From contig DATFBY010000125.1 of the NCBI GenBank assembly GCA_035253585.1, positions 6,246 through 70,245 of the forward strand: a DNA stretch of 64,000 nt. The letters are read 5' to 3'. A program made the translations under genes and the position numbers. Below are positions 18,506-27,883 of this stretch, piece after piece; position 1 is the first letter of the stretch; the number at the start of each line of letters is the position of its first letter. Origin of the DNA: DATFBY01 sp035253585. Lineage in GTDB: Bacteria > Gemmatimonadota > Gemmatimonadetes > Gemmatimonadales > Gemmatimonadaceae. Below the pieces are notes generated by a model. It made no database searches and had not been told where the DNA came from. It saw only the letters and a list, made by a program, of their open reading frames with translations.

Positions 18506-19978
18506 TCAGGTCATCAGGCCACCGCCGAAGAGATCCTGATTCGGGCGGCGCCGCTCGGGAGACTGCGCGCGCCCGTATTGCCCGGCGTCCGAGCGCGAGA
18601 TTTTCTTGCGCGCCACCAGCGCCTCGAGCACCAGCTCGCACGCGGCGGCCGTCGCCGGCGCATCGCCATCGGTAGCGAGCGCGCAGCCATACACCAGATC
18701 CAGCAGCGACGGGATGCGGTCGAAGCCTTGCACCATCCCCTGCGCCGGAACGTCGTCCGCCACCTGCATGGCGTTGCCGACGTCGAACCACATCACCATT
18801 TCGTCGGTGTTCACGCCGCCTGCCCGTCCGCCGAACGTCGCATCGGCCGCGCGACGAATGAGCTCGTGCGCGATGGCATGACTCCCGACCAGCTCACCTT
18901 CGTACTCGAGCTCGATCTTACCGGTGATGGCGGGAAGCGCGGCGTAGATGTCGCTGATGCGCGGCACGACTTCGCACTCGCCCGTGAGCACCGCGCGCCG
19001 CTCGGCGTTGGAGATGGCGTTCTCCATCACCGAGATCGGCATCCGCTGCGACACCCCGGAGCGCTTGTCGATGCGCTTGTCGGTGCGCGCCTCGAACGCA
19101 ATGCGCTCCACCACCTCGGCCATGAAGTCCGGAACACGCACCGGCAGACCACCGCGCGATGTCCAGGCTTCCTGCTGCGTGATGGAAACCCCGAGCTCTA
19201 CCGTCGCCGGGTAGTGCGTCATGACCTCGCTGCCGATGCGGTCCTTGAGCGGCGTGATGATCTTGCCGCGCGCCGTGTAGTCCTCGGGGTTGGCGGTGAA
19301 GCACAGCAGGACATCGAGCGGCAACCGCACCGGATATCCTTTGATCTGGACGTCGCCTTCCTGCATGATGTTGAACAGACCGACCTGGATCTTCCCGGCC
19401 AGATCGGGCAGCTCGTTGAGCGCGAAGATTCCGCGATTGGCGCGCGGCAACATTCCGTAGTGAATCGTGAGCTCGTCCGCCAGCATGTGCCCGCCGCGTG
19501 CGGCCTTGATCGGATCGACGTCGCCAATGATGTCGGCGATCGTCACGTCCGGCGTAGCGAGCTTCTCGACGTATCGCTGATCGCGGTCCACCCAGGTGAT
19601 GGGCGTGTCGTCGCCCGCGTCGGCGATCCGCAACCGCGCAAACTTGGAGATCGGCGCGAACGGGTTGTCGTTGATCTCGCTGCCGGCAACGATCGGAATC
19701 GCGTCATCGAGCAGTGTGGTGAGCGCGCGCAGGATGCGCGACTTCGCTTGTCCGCGAAGGCCAAGCAAGATGAAGTTGTGGCGAGACAGCAACGCGTTGA
19801 CGATCTGCGGCACGACACTGTCGTCGTAACCCAACACGCCGGGAAAGATGTCGCCGCCTTCGGAAAGGCGGCGCAGCAGGTTGGCGCGCACTTCGTCCTT
19901 GACGGAACGGTGCGCGATGTGGGGCGCGGCGAACGGAGAGCGCTTGAGAGCGCCCAGAGTCTGCGGAAACGACGTCAC
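18506..19978 (-). CDS. MoxR/magnesium-chelatase-like AAA+ ATPase
   Basis: About 490 residues. P-loop variant LLGLRGQAKSRI near residue 75, a Walker B-like region (GIFALNELPDL) and sensor region (LLCFTANPEDYTARGKIITPL) place it with MoxR/ChlI AAA+ proteins. A C-terminal helical domain follows. Start GTG 19978 has GGAG ~10 bases upstream; the longer frame to 20107 lacks family character. With the VWA protein at 15295-16575 it likely forms an AAA+/VWA chaperone pair. Confidence 0.87.
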   Translation of the reverse strand: MTSFPQTLGALKRSPFAAPHIAHRSVKDEVRANLLRRLSEGGDIFPGVLGYDDSVVPQIVNALLSRHNFILLGLRGQAKSRILRALTTLLDDAIPIVAGSEINDNPFAPISKFARLRIADAGDDTPITWVDRDQRYVEKLATPDVTIADIIGDVDPIKAARGGHMLADELTIHYGMLPRANRGIFALNELPDLAGKIQVGLFNIMQEGDVQIKGYPVRLPLDVLLCFTANPEDYTARGKIITPLKDRIGSEVMTHYPATVELGVSITQQEAWTSRGGLPVRVPDFMAEVVERIAFEARTDKRIDKRSGVSQRMPISVMENAISNAERRAVLTGECEVVPRISDIYAALPAITGKIELEYEGELVGSHAIAHELIRRAADATFGGRAGGVNTDEMVMWFDVGNAMQVADDVPAQGMVQGFDRIPSLLDLVYGCALATDGDAPATAAACELVLEALVARKKISRSDAGQYGRAQSPERRRPNQDLFGGGLMT

Positions 19979-20137
19979 GGGGAACGGCTCCGGTGAGGCG
20001 CGAGAATCCGACCGTCTGACTGGACGGTGCGGACGACATTCGGAGCGTACATGCGGGGCATTACCCGCGCCAGTGGGTTCGAGGGCCTTCGGGTGGAGTG
20101 AGAACAACGCGGCGCGGCGCGCGGCGTCAGGCAGAGA

Positions 20138-22264
20138 TCAGTCAGCCGCCGAGACCTCGACCAGATTGTCGTAGAACACGGGGCCGTGTCCCATGTCCGT
20201 CTCGCGCTGCGACGTGGTGTCATTCGCGTTCTTCCCGTCGGCCGCGTACTTCCCCCACCAAATCGACGGCGCCCACACCGTGCCTTCGCGTACGGTAGGC
20301 TCGACTCGCGCGGTAGCGACGAACTCACCACGATCGTTGTGCACGACGACACGCGCGCCGCTCACCAGACTTCGCGGCTCGGCGTCCCGCGGATGAATGA
20401 CGAGCTCGGGCTCTCGCGCGGCGCGACGCAACGCGTGGATGTTCACGAAGGAAGTGTTCAGGAACGTGTGCGCCGGCGATGAGATCAGCGTGAGCGGATA
20501 CCGATGCGCGAGCTCCGGCACGTTCTCTGGAAATTCGTACGGCGGAATGAAGGTAGGCACCGGATCGAGTCCCATCTCCTTGAGCCGCTCGGAGTAAAAC
20601 TCGCACTTCCCGCTCGGGGTGGTGAACTCGCCCTCGGCATACGGCAGATACGGCTTGGGGATGTTCAGGCGAACCCAGCCTCGCTCGAGCAGCGCATCGA
20701 GCGTCACTCCGCGCATTCGCTCGTGGAAGACGGATCCGGGCGTCGCACCGGACAGCGCTTGCTCGATGAGGGTGAGATCGTCATCGCGCAGACACGGATG
20801 ATCGAGCCCCATTCGCGCCGCGATCAACCTGAAGATCTCGCTGTTAGGCTTCGCCTCCCCGACCGGGGCAATGGATGGACGATTGAGCGACGCGTAGTGG
20901 TGCCCATAGGCGAAGTGCACGTCCCAGTGCTCGAGCTGCGTGGTAGCCGGAAGAACGATGTCGGCGTAATCCACGGTGTCCGTCGCGAAGTGCTCGAGAA
21001 CGACCGTGAAAAGATCTTCTCGCCGCATTCCGCGCAGCACGGCGCCGCGATCCGGCGCAACCGCGGCGGGGTTCGAGTTGTACACCACCATCGCGCGTAC
21101 GGGCGGCCCGCCGACTCCGGCATCGCTTCGTGTGAGCGCTTCGCCGAGCCGGATCATGTTGATCGTGCGCACCGGCGGCGAGAGGTCGGGCCGCTCGAGA
21201 ACCGCGGTGTTGAACTTGAAATTCGCGCTGGTGGAGAGCTGTACGCCGCCGCCGTATCTGCGCCAATGACCGACCACCGCGGGCAGACAGGCGATGGTGC
21301 GCACCGCCATCCCCCCGCCGGCGTGGCGCTGCAATCCGTAGTTCACGCGGATGAATGCCGCCTTGGCTCGACCGTACTGCCGAGCGAGCTCGACAATGCG
21401 CCGCGCGTCGATCCCCGTGATGGCGGCGACGCGATCGGGATCGTACTCGGCGGCGCGCGCTCGTAATGCATCCGCACCAAGAGTGTAGCGGTCGATGTAA
21501 TCGGTGTCCTCCAACTTCTCGGCGAAGATGACGTGCATCATGCCGAGCGCGAGCGCTGCATCGGTTCCAGGTCGGATGGCGATCCACTCATCGCACTGCG
21601 CGCCCGTCCGCGTGCGAAGCGGATCGATCGCCAGGATCGGCGCGCCACGCTTCCGGGCCTCGAGCACGAACGGCCAGAGGTGCGGGTTCGACGTCAGCGT
21701 GTTCGTGCCCCAGAGCAGAACCAGATCGCTCTCGGGAAGTCCTTCTCCATCCGCGCCGATGTTCGCGCCGACGGTCATGCGCATTCCGACACCGCCCGCG
21801 ATCGAGCAGATGGTGCGATCCAGCTTGGACGCGCCGAGCAGATGGAAGAAGCGGCGATCCATCGATTGCGCCTGCACGTAGCCCATCGTGCCGGCGTACG
21901 AGTAGGGAAGGATGGCCTGTGGTCCATCGGAGGAACGTGCGATCGCGGACAATCGGGACGCGATCTCATCGATCGCTTCGTCCCATGAGATCGGCTCGAA
22001 GCGTCCTTCACCTTTTGCGCCCACGCGTTTCAGGGGTCTAGTTAGGCGCTCGGCATGGTACGTGCGCTCGACGTACCGGTTCACCTTCGCGCAGAGAAAT
22101 CCTTGCGTGAAGGGGTGGTCAGGGTCGCCGGCCACGCGCACCGCCTTTCCGTTCTCGACGGTGACGAGCATGGCACAAGTGTCGGGGCAGTCATGCGGGC
22201 ACGCGCCGCGCACGACACCTGACACGGGGAGGGGAGGGATGCTTCGCACGGCCGCTGTTGCCAC
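20138..22264 (-). CDS. Molybdopterin-bisPGD oxidoreductase catalytic subunit
   Basis: About 708 residues. An N-terminal 4Fe-4S motif (CPHDCPDTC plus a later FLCAK Cys) precedes the Mo-bisPGD domains; LLWGTNTLTSNPHLW, IAIDPLRTRTG-type and the C-terminal molydop-binding domain (VIHPRDAEPRSLVSGARVVV) are typical of the formate dehydrogenase/thiosulfate reductase family. The likely Mo-ligand region is TICSIAGGVGM. There is no Tat signal and no neighbouring electron-transfer or maturation subunit, so it is a lone cytoplasmic enzyme of unknown substrate. GTG 22264 is my preferred start; the frame continues to 22360. Confidence 0.85.
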   Translation of the reverse strand: MATAAVRSIPPLPVSGVVRGACPHDCPDTCAMLVTVENGKAVRVAGDPDHPFTQGFLCAKVNRYVERTYHAERLTRPLKRVGAKGEGRFEPISWDEAIDEIASRLSAIARSSDGPQAILPYSYAGTMGYVQAQSMDRRFFHLLGASKLDRTICSIAGGVGMRMTVGANIGADGEGLPESDLVLLWGTNTLTSNPHLWPFVLEARKRGAPILAIDPLRTRTGAQCDEWIAIRPGTDAALALGMMHVIFAEKLEDTDYIDRYTLGADALRARAAEYDPDRVAAITGIDARRIVELARQYGRAKAAFIRVNYGLQRHAGGGMAVRTIACLPAVVGHWRRYGGGVQLSTSANFKFNTAVLERPDLSPPVRTINMIRLGEALTRSDAGVGGPPVRAMVVYNSNPAAVAPDRGAVLRGMRREDLFTVVLEHFATDTVDYADIVLPATTQLEHWDVHFAYGHHYASLNRPSIAPVGEAKPNSEIFRLIAARMGLDHPCLRDDDLTLIEQALSGATPGSVFHERMRGVTLDALLERGWVRLNIPKPYLPYAEGEFTTPSGKCEFYSERLKEMGLDPVPTFIPPYEFPENVPELAHRYPLTLISSPAHTFLNTSFVNIHALRRAAREPELVIHPRDAEPRSLVSGARVVVHNDRGEFVATARVEPTVREGTVWAPSIWWGKYAADGKNANDTTSQRETDMGHGPVFYDNLVEVSAAD

Positions 22265-22455
22265 GTGGCGTGTCCCGGAATGGTGGCTACGGCGCAAGCT
22301 AACTCCATGCGAGTGAAGCACCAAGACGCCGAACGTTTCCGGCCGACTCTTGACACCCACTTCGCGCGCCGCAGATTTCCTGCCGCTCGAACGGGCCTGC
22401 CGTCGCGGGCACGATCGGGTAAGTACGTACGGTCCCCCAATTAAGGAGAACCCTG

Positions 22456-22653
22456 ATGAAGCGCCTGGCCGTTCTCACAGCCGTGCTCGTGCTCGCTGCC
22501 TGCAAGTCGGGCGACGACGCGGCGACCGACACCGCCGCGGCTGTAGCTCCGCCGCCGGCGATGGCTCCCGCCCCCGCCGACACCGGTATGAAGATGGACA
22601 CGGCAAAGATGGCGGACACCGCCAAGATGGACACGACCAAGAAGACGCCCTGA
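22456..22653 (+). CDS. Small lipoprotein with repeated MDTAKM-type units
   Basis: 65 residues. Signal MKRLAVLTAVLVLAAC gives Cys 16 as lipidation site. After a linker rich in Ala and Pro the C-terminus repeats Met-Asp-Thr-Ala-Lys units (MKMDTAKMADTAKMDTTKK). The AAGGAGAA ribosome site 6 bases before the ATG is excellent and a canonical terminator follows directly, so this is a real monocistronic gene. Function unknown; abundance as a surface or periplasmic structural lipoprotein is plausible. Confidence 0.85.
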   Translation: MKRLAVLTAVLVLAACKSGDDAATDTAAAVAPPPAMAPAPADTGMKMDTAKMADTAKMDTTKKTP

Positions 22654-22672
22654 CCGGGGTCTCTGGAACGCG

Positions 22673-22704
22673 AAAAGGGCGCGCCGAGCTGGCGCGCCCT
22701 TTTT
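22673..22704. terminator. Bidirectional intrinsic terminator
   Basis: A perfect GGGCGCGCC stem (22677-22685 with 22691-22699) and a GAGCT loop, with TTTTT on the + side and AAAA (T-run on the minus strand) on the other. It serves the small lipoprotein on + and the epimerase gene ending at 22706 on -. Confidence 0.92.
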
Positions 22705-22705
22705 G

Positions 22706-23707
22706 TCATCTATGCTCCTTCCACCATCGGTAAGATTCCGGGATCCCGCTCTCCGGGCGCACTGGCGGAGACCATCCGAGCTCTCGGCGCGCGCGCTCGG
22801 ACGTGAACGGATTGTCGCGACTCAGAAACGCGAGCGACCCACCCGCGTGCTGCGCCACGGCGTTTCCGCGAATGACAGCGATCGCGGCGCGCATGATGTC
22901 GACGCCCAGCTTGGCCGCGCCATACGGCACGCTCACGGTCACGATGCTCTTCCCGAGCCCCTCGCCGGCAAGCTCGATGAACCGCGCGACGGTGACGTCG
23001 TAGTCGTTCGCCAGGTTGTACGCCTGACCACCGGCGGAATCAGTGGCGATGGCGCGCACGGCACCGTCGGCCACATTGGCCGCATGCACGACCGGAACCG
23101 TGGTACGTCCCCCGTTGACGAGTGGAAAAAAGCCGAGCCGAAGTAGGCGAGCGACGCGCGGCGTGAACTGGCGATCCCGCTTTCCATAGATGACGTCCGG
23201 CCGAACGGCGGTCGCCCAGACCTGCCCGCGCGCGTGCGCATCGCGCACCAGCAGCTCCGACTCGCGCTTCGAGCGCGCGTAGTACGCGCCTTCGGGAAGC
23301 GGGCACGTGTCCTTCGACTCATCCGTCGGCGTGGTACCGTAGCGTGTCTCCGGACCGTACACCGCGACGCTGCTCACTTGCAGGAGTCGCGCGCCGCTCG
23401 ACGCGGCCGCTTCGATCGCGTTTCGCGTTCCCTCGACGTTCGGGATGCGATACTCGTCGTAGTCGTTACGATTCGGCGTGATCATGGCCGCGGCGTGGAA
23501 GATCGCCTCGGTTCCCGTGGCCGCGCGCACGAACGCATCGCGGTCGAGGATGTCGCCGCGCGAGAGCTCGGCGCCGAGGTCGCTCAGCCAGGTCGCGCGC
23601 GAAGGGTCCCGCACCAGCGCGCGCACCTGCCATCCGTCTTTCCTCAATCGCTCGACAATGTGGGAACCGACGAGGCCCGTTGCGCCGGTGACGAGCGCCC
23701 TCGGCAT
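22706..23707 (-). CDS. NAD(P)-dependent epimerase/dehydratase (extended SDR)
   Basis: 333 residues. N-terminal nucleotide-binding GATGLVGSHIV, DILD, and the catalytic Ser-Tyr-x3-Lys set (VSSVAVYG and YYARSKRE) show an active extended short-chain dehydrogenase, nearest to the 3-beta-hydroxysteroid dehydrogenase/dihydroflavonol reductase type. The C-terminal region varies by substrate and cannot be read here. Its start abuts the YgfZ stop (23707), so the two are co-transcribed with the glycolate genes upstream. Confidence 0.85.
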   Translation of the reverse strand: MPRALVTGATGLVGSHIVERLRKDGWQVRALVRDPSRATWLSDLGAELSRGDILDRDAFVRAATGTEAIFHAAAMITPNRNDYDEYRIPNVEGTRNAIEAAASSGARLLQVSSVAVYGPETRYGTTPTDESKDTCPLPEGAYYARSKRESELLVRDAHARGQVWATAVRPDVIYGKRDRQFTPRVARLLRLGFFPLVNGGRTTVPVVHAANVADGAVRAIATDSAGGQAYNLANDYDVTVARFIELAGEGLGKSIVTVSVPYGAAKLGVDIMRAAIAVIRGNAVAQHAGGSLAFLSRDNPFTSERARRELGWSPPVRPESGIPESYRWWKEHR

Positions 23708-24774
23708 CAGAGCTGGAAGGGGAGCGCGGCGACGTCAGCGGTAGCTTCGCCGCCTTCCCACCGCACCGAAACGGTGGTGCCGGGCTCGATCTCGCGGCGC
23801 ACCATGGCGATCGCGATCGCTCCGAGCCGCGGAGAGAGCGCGCTGCTTCGGACCTCGCCCACCGGCTTGCCTAACGAGTCCTGCAGCTCGGCCCGGCTCG
23901 GCGGCGGCTCGGCGCGGCCACACAAGAGCCCGCGCAAGTGGCGATTGACGTGACCACGGAAGTGCACGCGCGCGACGACTTCTTGTCCGGTGTAGCAGCC
24001 CTTGGTGTACGAGATGGCGTGCAGCTCCTCGAGGTTGGCCTCCTGCGGAATGGTGCTGTCGTCCATGTCCACGCCCCATTCCGGACGGCCCGCTTCGATG
24101 CGAGCAACTTCCCACGCGAGCAATCCGGCGGGCGTCGCACCGGCTTCGTGAAGCCGTCGCCACGTGTCGGCGAATGCGTCGGCGGGGAGAAAGATCTCGT
24201 AGCCGTCGAGACCCGCGTCGGGCACTCTCGCTGCAAACGATTGGGCCACGGTCGCGCTCTCGATGTGCGAATACGGCTGCAAGTCCTCGAGCGCGGCGGC
24301 GTCGAGATCGAGGACCTTCGCCACGATGTCGCGCGCGCGGACACCGAAGACACCGATTTGCCGAATGGTGGCGGATTCGTCGCGATACGGTGCGACGCGC
24401 GGGTTCACGTACTTCCGTATCATCGACATCCAGCCTTCATGTGCGCGAACCGGAGTGTCGATCAGCAAGCGATCGCCGTGCGAGAAGATCCGCACGTCGG
24501 CGATGATCTTCCCCTTCGGCGTCAGCGCGGCCGCGTAGAGACCTTGACCGCGACTGATGGCATCGACGTCATTGGTCACCAGTCCGGTCAGCATCTCGCT
24601 GGCCTTGGTGCCTTCGATACGCATACGGCCCCGCGCACTTCGATCGATCAGCATCGCGCCGCGACGGAGCGAGGCGTACTCGCCGGCGATGTCGCCGTAG
24701 TGCATTACGACCGGACGACCGGCGATGTCGCCGACGTTCGGAAAGCCATTGCTGAGCGCGGCGTGAACGGTCAT
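23707..24774 (-). CDS. ygfZ: Folate-binding YgfZ/GcvT-like protein
   Basis: About 355 residues. The N-terminal GcvT-like folate fold is followed by the family signature KGCYTGQEVV (pattern K-G-C-[FY]-x-G-Q-E), which contains the functional Cys. YgfZ proteins support assembly of certain Fe-S enzymes with tetrahydrofolate. Start 24774 overlaps the upstream HAD stop by ATGA; the longer Arg-rich frame is rejected. Its place next to the iron-sulfur glycolate oxidase subunit genes makes sense for an Fe-S helper. Confidence 0.9.
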   Translation of the reverse strand: MTVHAALSNGFPNVGDIAGRPVVMHYGDIAGEYASLRRGAMLIDRSARGRMRIEGTKASEMLTGLVTNDVDAISRGQGLYAAALTPKGKIIADVRIFSHGDRLLIDTPVRAHEGWMSMIRKYVNPRVAPYRDESATIRQIGVFGVRARDIVAKVLDLDAAALEDLQPYSHIESATVAQSFAARVPDAGLDGYEIFLPADAFADTWRRLHEAGATPAGLLAWEVARIEAGRPEWGVDMDDSTIPQEANLEELHAISYTKGCYTGQEVVARVHFRGHVNRHLRGLLCGRAEPPPSRAELQDSLGKPVGEVRSSALSPRLGAIAIAMVRREIEPGTTVSVRWEGGEATADVAALPFQL

Positions 24775-25412
24775 CCGACGTGCTCTGTGCGCCGGTCTCG
24801 CAGTTCGTCCAGCGATGCGAGGTCGCGCGCGGGCAGGTCGTCTTCGACGACGATGCAACGCAGGCCGGCTGCTCGCGCGGCTTGCGCGCCAGGCTCGCCA
24901 TCTTCGAGGGCCAGCACGGCGTCCCGTCTCACGTTGCCGCGGCGGTTAAGTCGGCTCAGCGCGCGCTCGTAAGGCGCGGCGGCGGGCTTGGCGGGTGCGT
25001 CCTCCGCCGCGATCACAAACTCCACCAGCGCGTCGAGACCCGACAGCGTGAGCATGACGTCGGCGTCCGAGCGACGAGCACGGGTCACGACGGCGACGCG
25101 CGCTGACTGACGCGCGCTCTCGAGGAGCTCCCGCGCGCCGGGCACGAGCGTGATCCCCCGGCGGAGTGCGTCCGCGAAGCGACGCGACGCCCCGAACGCA
25201 ATGAGGTCCGCGCCGGTCGTGTCGATCGTTAGGCGCTCGTCTCGAACGAGCCGCCCGACACGTGCGTGCAGTGGCATCCCGCGCCCTGCATCGATCACGT
25301 CACTCGGCACCGAGAGCTCGTGCTCGCGCAGCGCTGCCGAGAGCGCGTCACGCCAGAGCGGCTCCGTTTCGACAACCACGCCTTCGAGCTCGAGAAGCAG
25401 CGCGTCGACCAT
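24771..25412 (-). CDS. HAD-superfamily protein with degenerate nucleophile motif
   Basis: 213 residues. The overall order matches a beta-phosphoglucomutase/phosphoglycolate phosphatase-like HAD: motif II Thr (VVTRARR), motif III Lys (AAEDAPAKPAAAPY), motif IV acidic pair (VLALEDGEPG). Motif I, however, reads LELEGVVVETEP: both Asp residues of the usual DxDG are Glu (residues 8 and 10, codons GAG and GAA). The covalent nucleophile is therefore missing and activity is doubtful. It lies in the glycolate gene cluster, where a phosphoglycolate phosphatase would be expected. Confidence 0.82.
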   Translation of the reverse strand: MVDALLLELEGVVVETEPLWRDALSAALREHELSVPSDVIDAGRGMPLHARVGRLVRDERLTIDTTGADLIAFGASRRFADALRRGITLVPGARELLESARQSARVAVVTRARRSDADVMLTLSGLDALVEFVIAAEDAPAKPAAAPYERALSRLNRRGNVRRDAVLALEDGEPGAQAARAAGLRCIVVEDDLPARDLASLDELRDRRTEHVG

Positions 25413-25442
25413 GCCGAAAGCTACTGTCGTCGCGGCACGCCG

Positions 25443-26717
25443 TCACCGCGCGGCGTACGAGGCGTCGAGAAGCTCGACAGGGTGGGCGACACGGGTGGCC
25501 GATCTCGCCTGGCGCAGCCCCGCGCCGATCTGCATGAGGCATCCGGGGTTACCCGTTGCAACGATCTCCGCGCGGGTCGCCGCAATGTGCTCGAGCTTCG
25601 GCGCGAGGACGACGCGCGACAGCTCCGGCTCGACCAGGTTGTAGATCCCGGCGCTTCCGCAGCAATGCTCCGCGCCTTCGAGCGGCACCAGCTCGAGCCC
25701 CGGAATTCTTCGAAGCATCTCGATCGGCGCGCTGGCAATCCGCTGCGCATGGAGCAGATGGCAGGGCGCGTCGTACGTGACGCGCTGATTGATCGGCGCC
25801 CCATCCTCCGGGCCGGCGGCCGCGAGCAGCTCGCTCACATCGCGCACGCGCTCCGCGACGGCCGCCGCGCGCTCATGCCACGCGGGATCGCCGGCGAGCA
25901 GGTGGCTGTACTCCTTCATGGCCGAGCCACAGCCTGCCGCGTTGACGACGATGAAGTCCGCACCCGACTGCTCGAACGCCGCGATGTTGTGACGAGCCAG
26001 CTCACGCGCGGTGTCCAAATCGCCCGCGTGGGCGTGTAGCGCGCCGCAGCAGCGCTGCCCCTGTGCCTGACGAGCGACATAGCCGTTCACGGCGAGGGTC
26101 CGTCGAGTGGCGCGGTGTGTATGGTCGAAGAGTCCGGCCATGACGCACCCCTCGAGCAGAGCGACCGTTCCACGCGTCGCAACGGCACGCGGCTCGTAAT
26201 CACGAGCTCGCACCGCGGGCGCGCTCGACGCCAGCATCGCCATGGCAAACCCAGCCTTGCCCGGTAGGCGGGAGAGCAGGGCGGCAATCCCCAGTGCGCG
26301 AAAGAGACGCGCACCAGCCAGCGCGATCGACAGCAGCGCGGGATGCGCGAACGTCCACAGAATCAGCCGCGCGACGAGCGGAATTTCCCTGGCCGCGCCG
26401 ATTGTCGCGCGCGTGGCTTCGAGTAGCTCGCCATACGGTACTCCGGATGGGCACGCAGTCTCGCATGCGCGGCAGCCGAGGCAACGCTCGATGTGCGTGT
26501 GCACGCTGGCGTCGTTAGGCGCCAGCTCACCTTCCACCACCGACCGCATCAGCAGAATGCGGCCACGCGGGCTGTCGTTCTCGTCGCCTAACGCGAGATA
26601 CGTCGGACACGCCTGAAGACAAAACCCGCAGTGCACGCAGGTCATGATCCCCGGCACCGCCGCCGCCAATGGCGTGCCGGGAATGGCGCAAGCCGGACGT
26701 GACTCGGCTACGCTCAT
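25443..26717 (-). CDS. glcF: Glycolate oxidase iron-sulfur subunit
   Basis: About 424 residues. Two ferredoxin-type clusters lie near the N-terminus (CVHCGFCLQACPTYL and CLGCRACETACPSGVPYG), followed by two CCG-type heterodisulfide-reductase-like motifs (RCCGALHAHAG and HCCGSAGIYN). With GlcD and GlcE it oxidises glycolate to glyoxylate at the membrane. Start 26717 overlaps the glcE stop. The frame runs on to 27236 over glcE, but that extension is antiparallel-style low-complexity and is not used. Confidence 0.93.
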   Translation of the reverse strand: MSVAESRPACAIPGTPLAAAVPGIMTCVHCGFCLQACPTYLALGDENDSPRGRILLMRSVVEGELAPNDASVHTHIERCLGCRACETACPSGVPYGELLEATRATIGAAREIPLVARLILWTFAHPALLSIALAGARLFRALGIAALLSRLPGKAGFAMAMLASSAPAVRARDYEPRAVATRGTVALLEGCVMAGLFDHTHRATRRTLAVNGYVARQAQGQRCCGALHAHAGDLDTARELARHNIAAFEQSGADFIVVNAAGCGSAMKEYSHLLAGDPAWHERAAAVAERVRDVSELLAAAGPEDGAPINQRVTYDAPCHLLHAQRIASAPIEMLRRIPGLELVPLEGAEHCCGSAGIYNLVEPELSRVVLAPKLEHIAATRAEIVATGNPGCLMQIGAGLRQARSATRVAHPVELLDASYAAR

Positions 26718-27883
26718 TCGGCGCCTCCGAGAATGCCGGGATTCAGCACGTGCATCGGATCGAACCGCTCCTTCACGCCGCGCGAGAGTCGATCCGCAAC
26801 CGCGCTCGACACCCCAGCCGTCGACCACGCACGCGCCGGTAGCCGCTCGTAGACCACTCGGCCGCCGAAAGAGCGCGCCGCATGCATGAGCGGCTCCAAC
26901 TCCTCTTCGTGCTCGTACGGAACCACGACGCGCGCGAGTCCGCGTGACGGGCTCCCCGTCGCGTACGCGTCGGCCCGTGCGCCTAACGAGTTCATCGCCG
27001 CGCGCCAGCATTGCTCGAAGTACGACGGGGCGCGAGAAAACCGAGCGACAGCCGCGTGCCTGGGCTCTGCCGCGCGAAGGGTCTCCCACACCGCATCGCT
27101 CACCGCTGCGACCTCGCCCAGCGCCGACAACACGTCGCGTTGCGCGGTGACGACCCTTTCGTTGCCGGCCATGCGCGCCAGCAGCACAGGTTGGCGTCCC
27201 ATGCCGAGTCGTGCCGCGATCGATGCGCTGACACACTCGAGCGCGATGGGCGCGATGCGCGCCGCGCGCACCGCGCGGAGCTGCGCGCCGAACGACTCGG
27301 GGTCCTCACGTAACGTGAGCGCGTACGTCTGTCGGAGCTCGGGGAGCGCACGAAGCCGAACCGTCACTTCGGTGATGACGCCCAGCGTCCCCCACGAGCC
27401 AGTGAAAAGCCGCGTCAGATCGAATCCGGCGACGTTCTTCACCACCCGTCCTCCCGACCGAACGATCGCTCCAGAACCGGTCACGGTCTCGAGACCGAGC
27501 ACCTGGTCGCGCGGTCCGCCGTAAGCGTGCGCGAGCGGGCCGCTCGACGACGTGGCGATCGTAGCGCCTAACGAGCCGGTCTGAACGCCGAACGGCTCCA
27601 GCGGCAGCCACTGATGCTCCGCGGCCGTCGCCGCTCGAATCTCCTCCAACGTAGTCCCCGCGCGCGCAGTGAGCGTAAGATCGCCCGGCGTGTACTCCAC
27701 GATGCCGCGAAGATTGTTCAGCTTGAGCATCGTCGCGGCGCGCACCGGTCGTCCCGCGTCGAGCCAGGTTCCGGCGCCCACGATTCTGAGTGCGACGCCA
27801 CGGTCCGCCGCATCCATCACGCGCTCGCGAATCTCGGCCGTGTTGGCCGTGCCGCTGTCAGCGACACCCGGAATTCGGTTCAC
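26714..27883 (-). CDS. glcE: Glycolate oxidase FAD-binding subunit
   Basis: About 389 residues with one FAD-binding type 4 domain: GVALRIVGAGTWLDAG, GSLGATIATSSSGP and the flavin region VKNVAGFDLTRLFTGSWGTL. The substrate-side C-terminus ends with FDPMHVLNPG. Start GTG 27883 overlaps the glcD stop by GTGA; a 41-residue longer reading is possible but not conserved-looking. Works in the GlcDEF complex. Confidence 0.92.
   Translation of the reverse strand: MNRIPGVADSGTANTAEIRERVMDAADRGVALRIVGAGTWLDAGRPVRAATMLKLNNLRGIVEYTPGDLTLTARAGTTLEEIRAATAAEHQWLPLEPFGVQTGSLGATIATSSSGPLAHAYGGPRDQVLGLETVTGSGAIVRSGGRVVKNVAGFDLTRLFTGSWGTLGVITEVTVRLRALPELRQTYALTLREDPESFGAQLRAVRAARIAPIALECVSASIAARLGMGRQPVLLARMAGNERVVTAQRDVLSALGEVAAVSDAVWETLRAAEPRHAAVARFSRAPSYFEQCWRAAMNSLGARADAYATGSPSRGLARVVVPYEHEEELEPLMHAARSFGGRVVYERLPARAWSTAGVSSAVADRLSRGVKERFDPMHVLNPGILGGAE

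Noticed and set aside
18578..19996. 472-residue antisense frame over the MoxR-type gene
   Set aside because: Shadow of a high-GC gene; no domain and the real gene on the other strand is clear.
25443..27236. Long 597-residue reading of glcF
   Set aside because: The first 173 residues overlap glcE and look like shadow sequence; Met 26717 fits the family.
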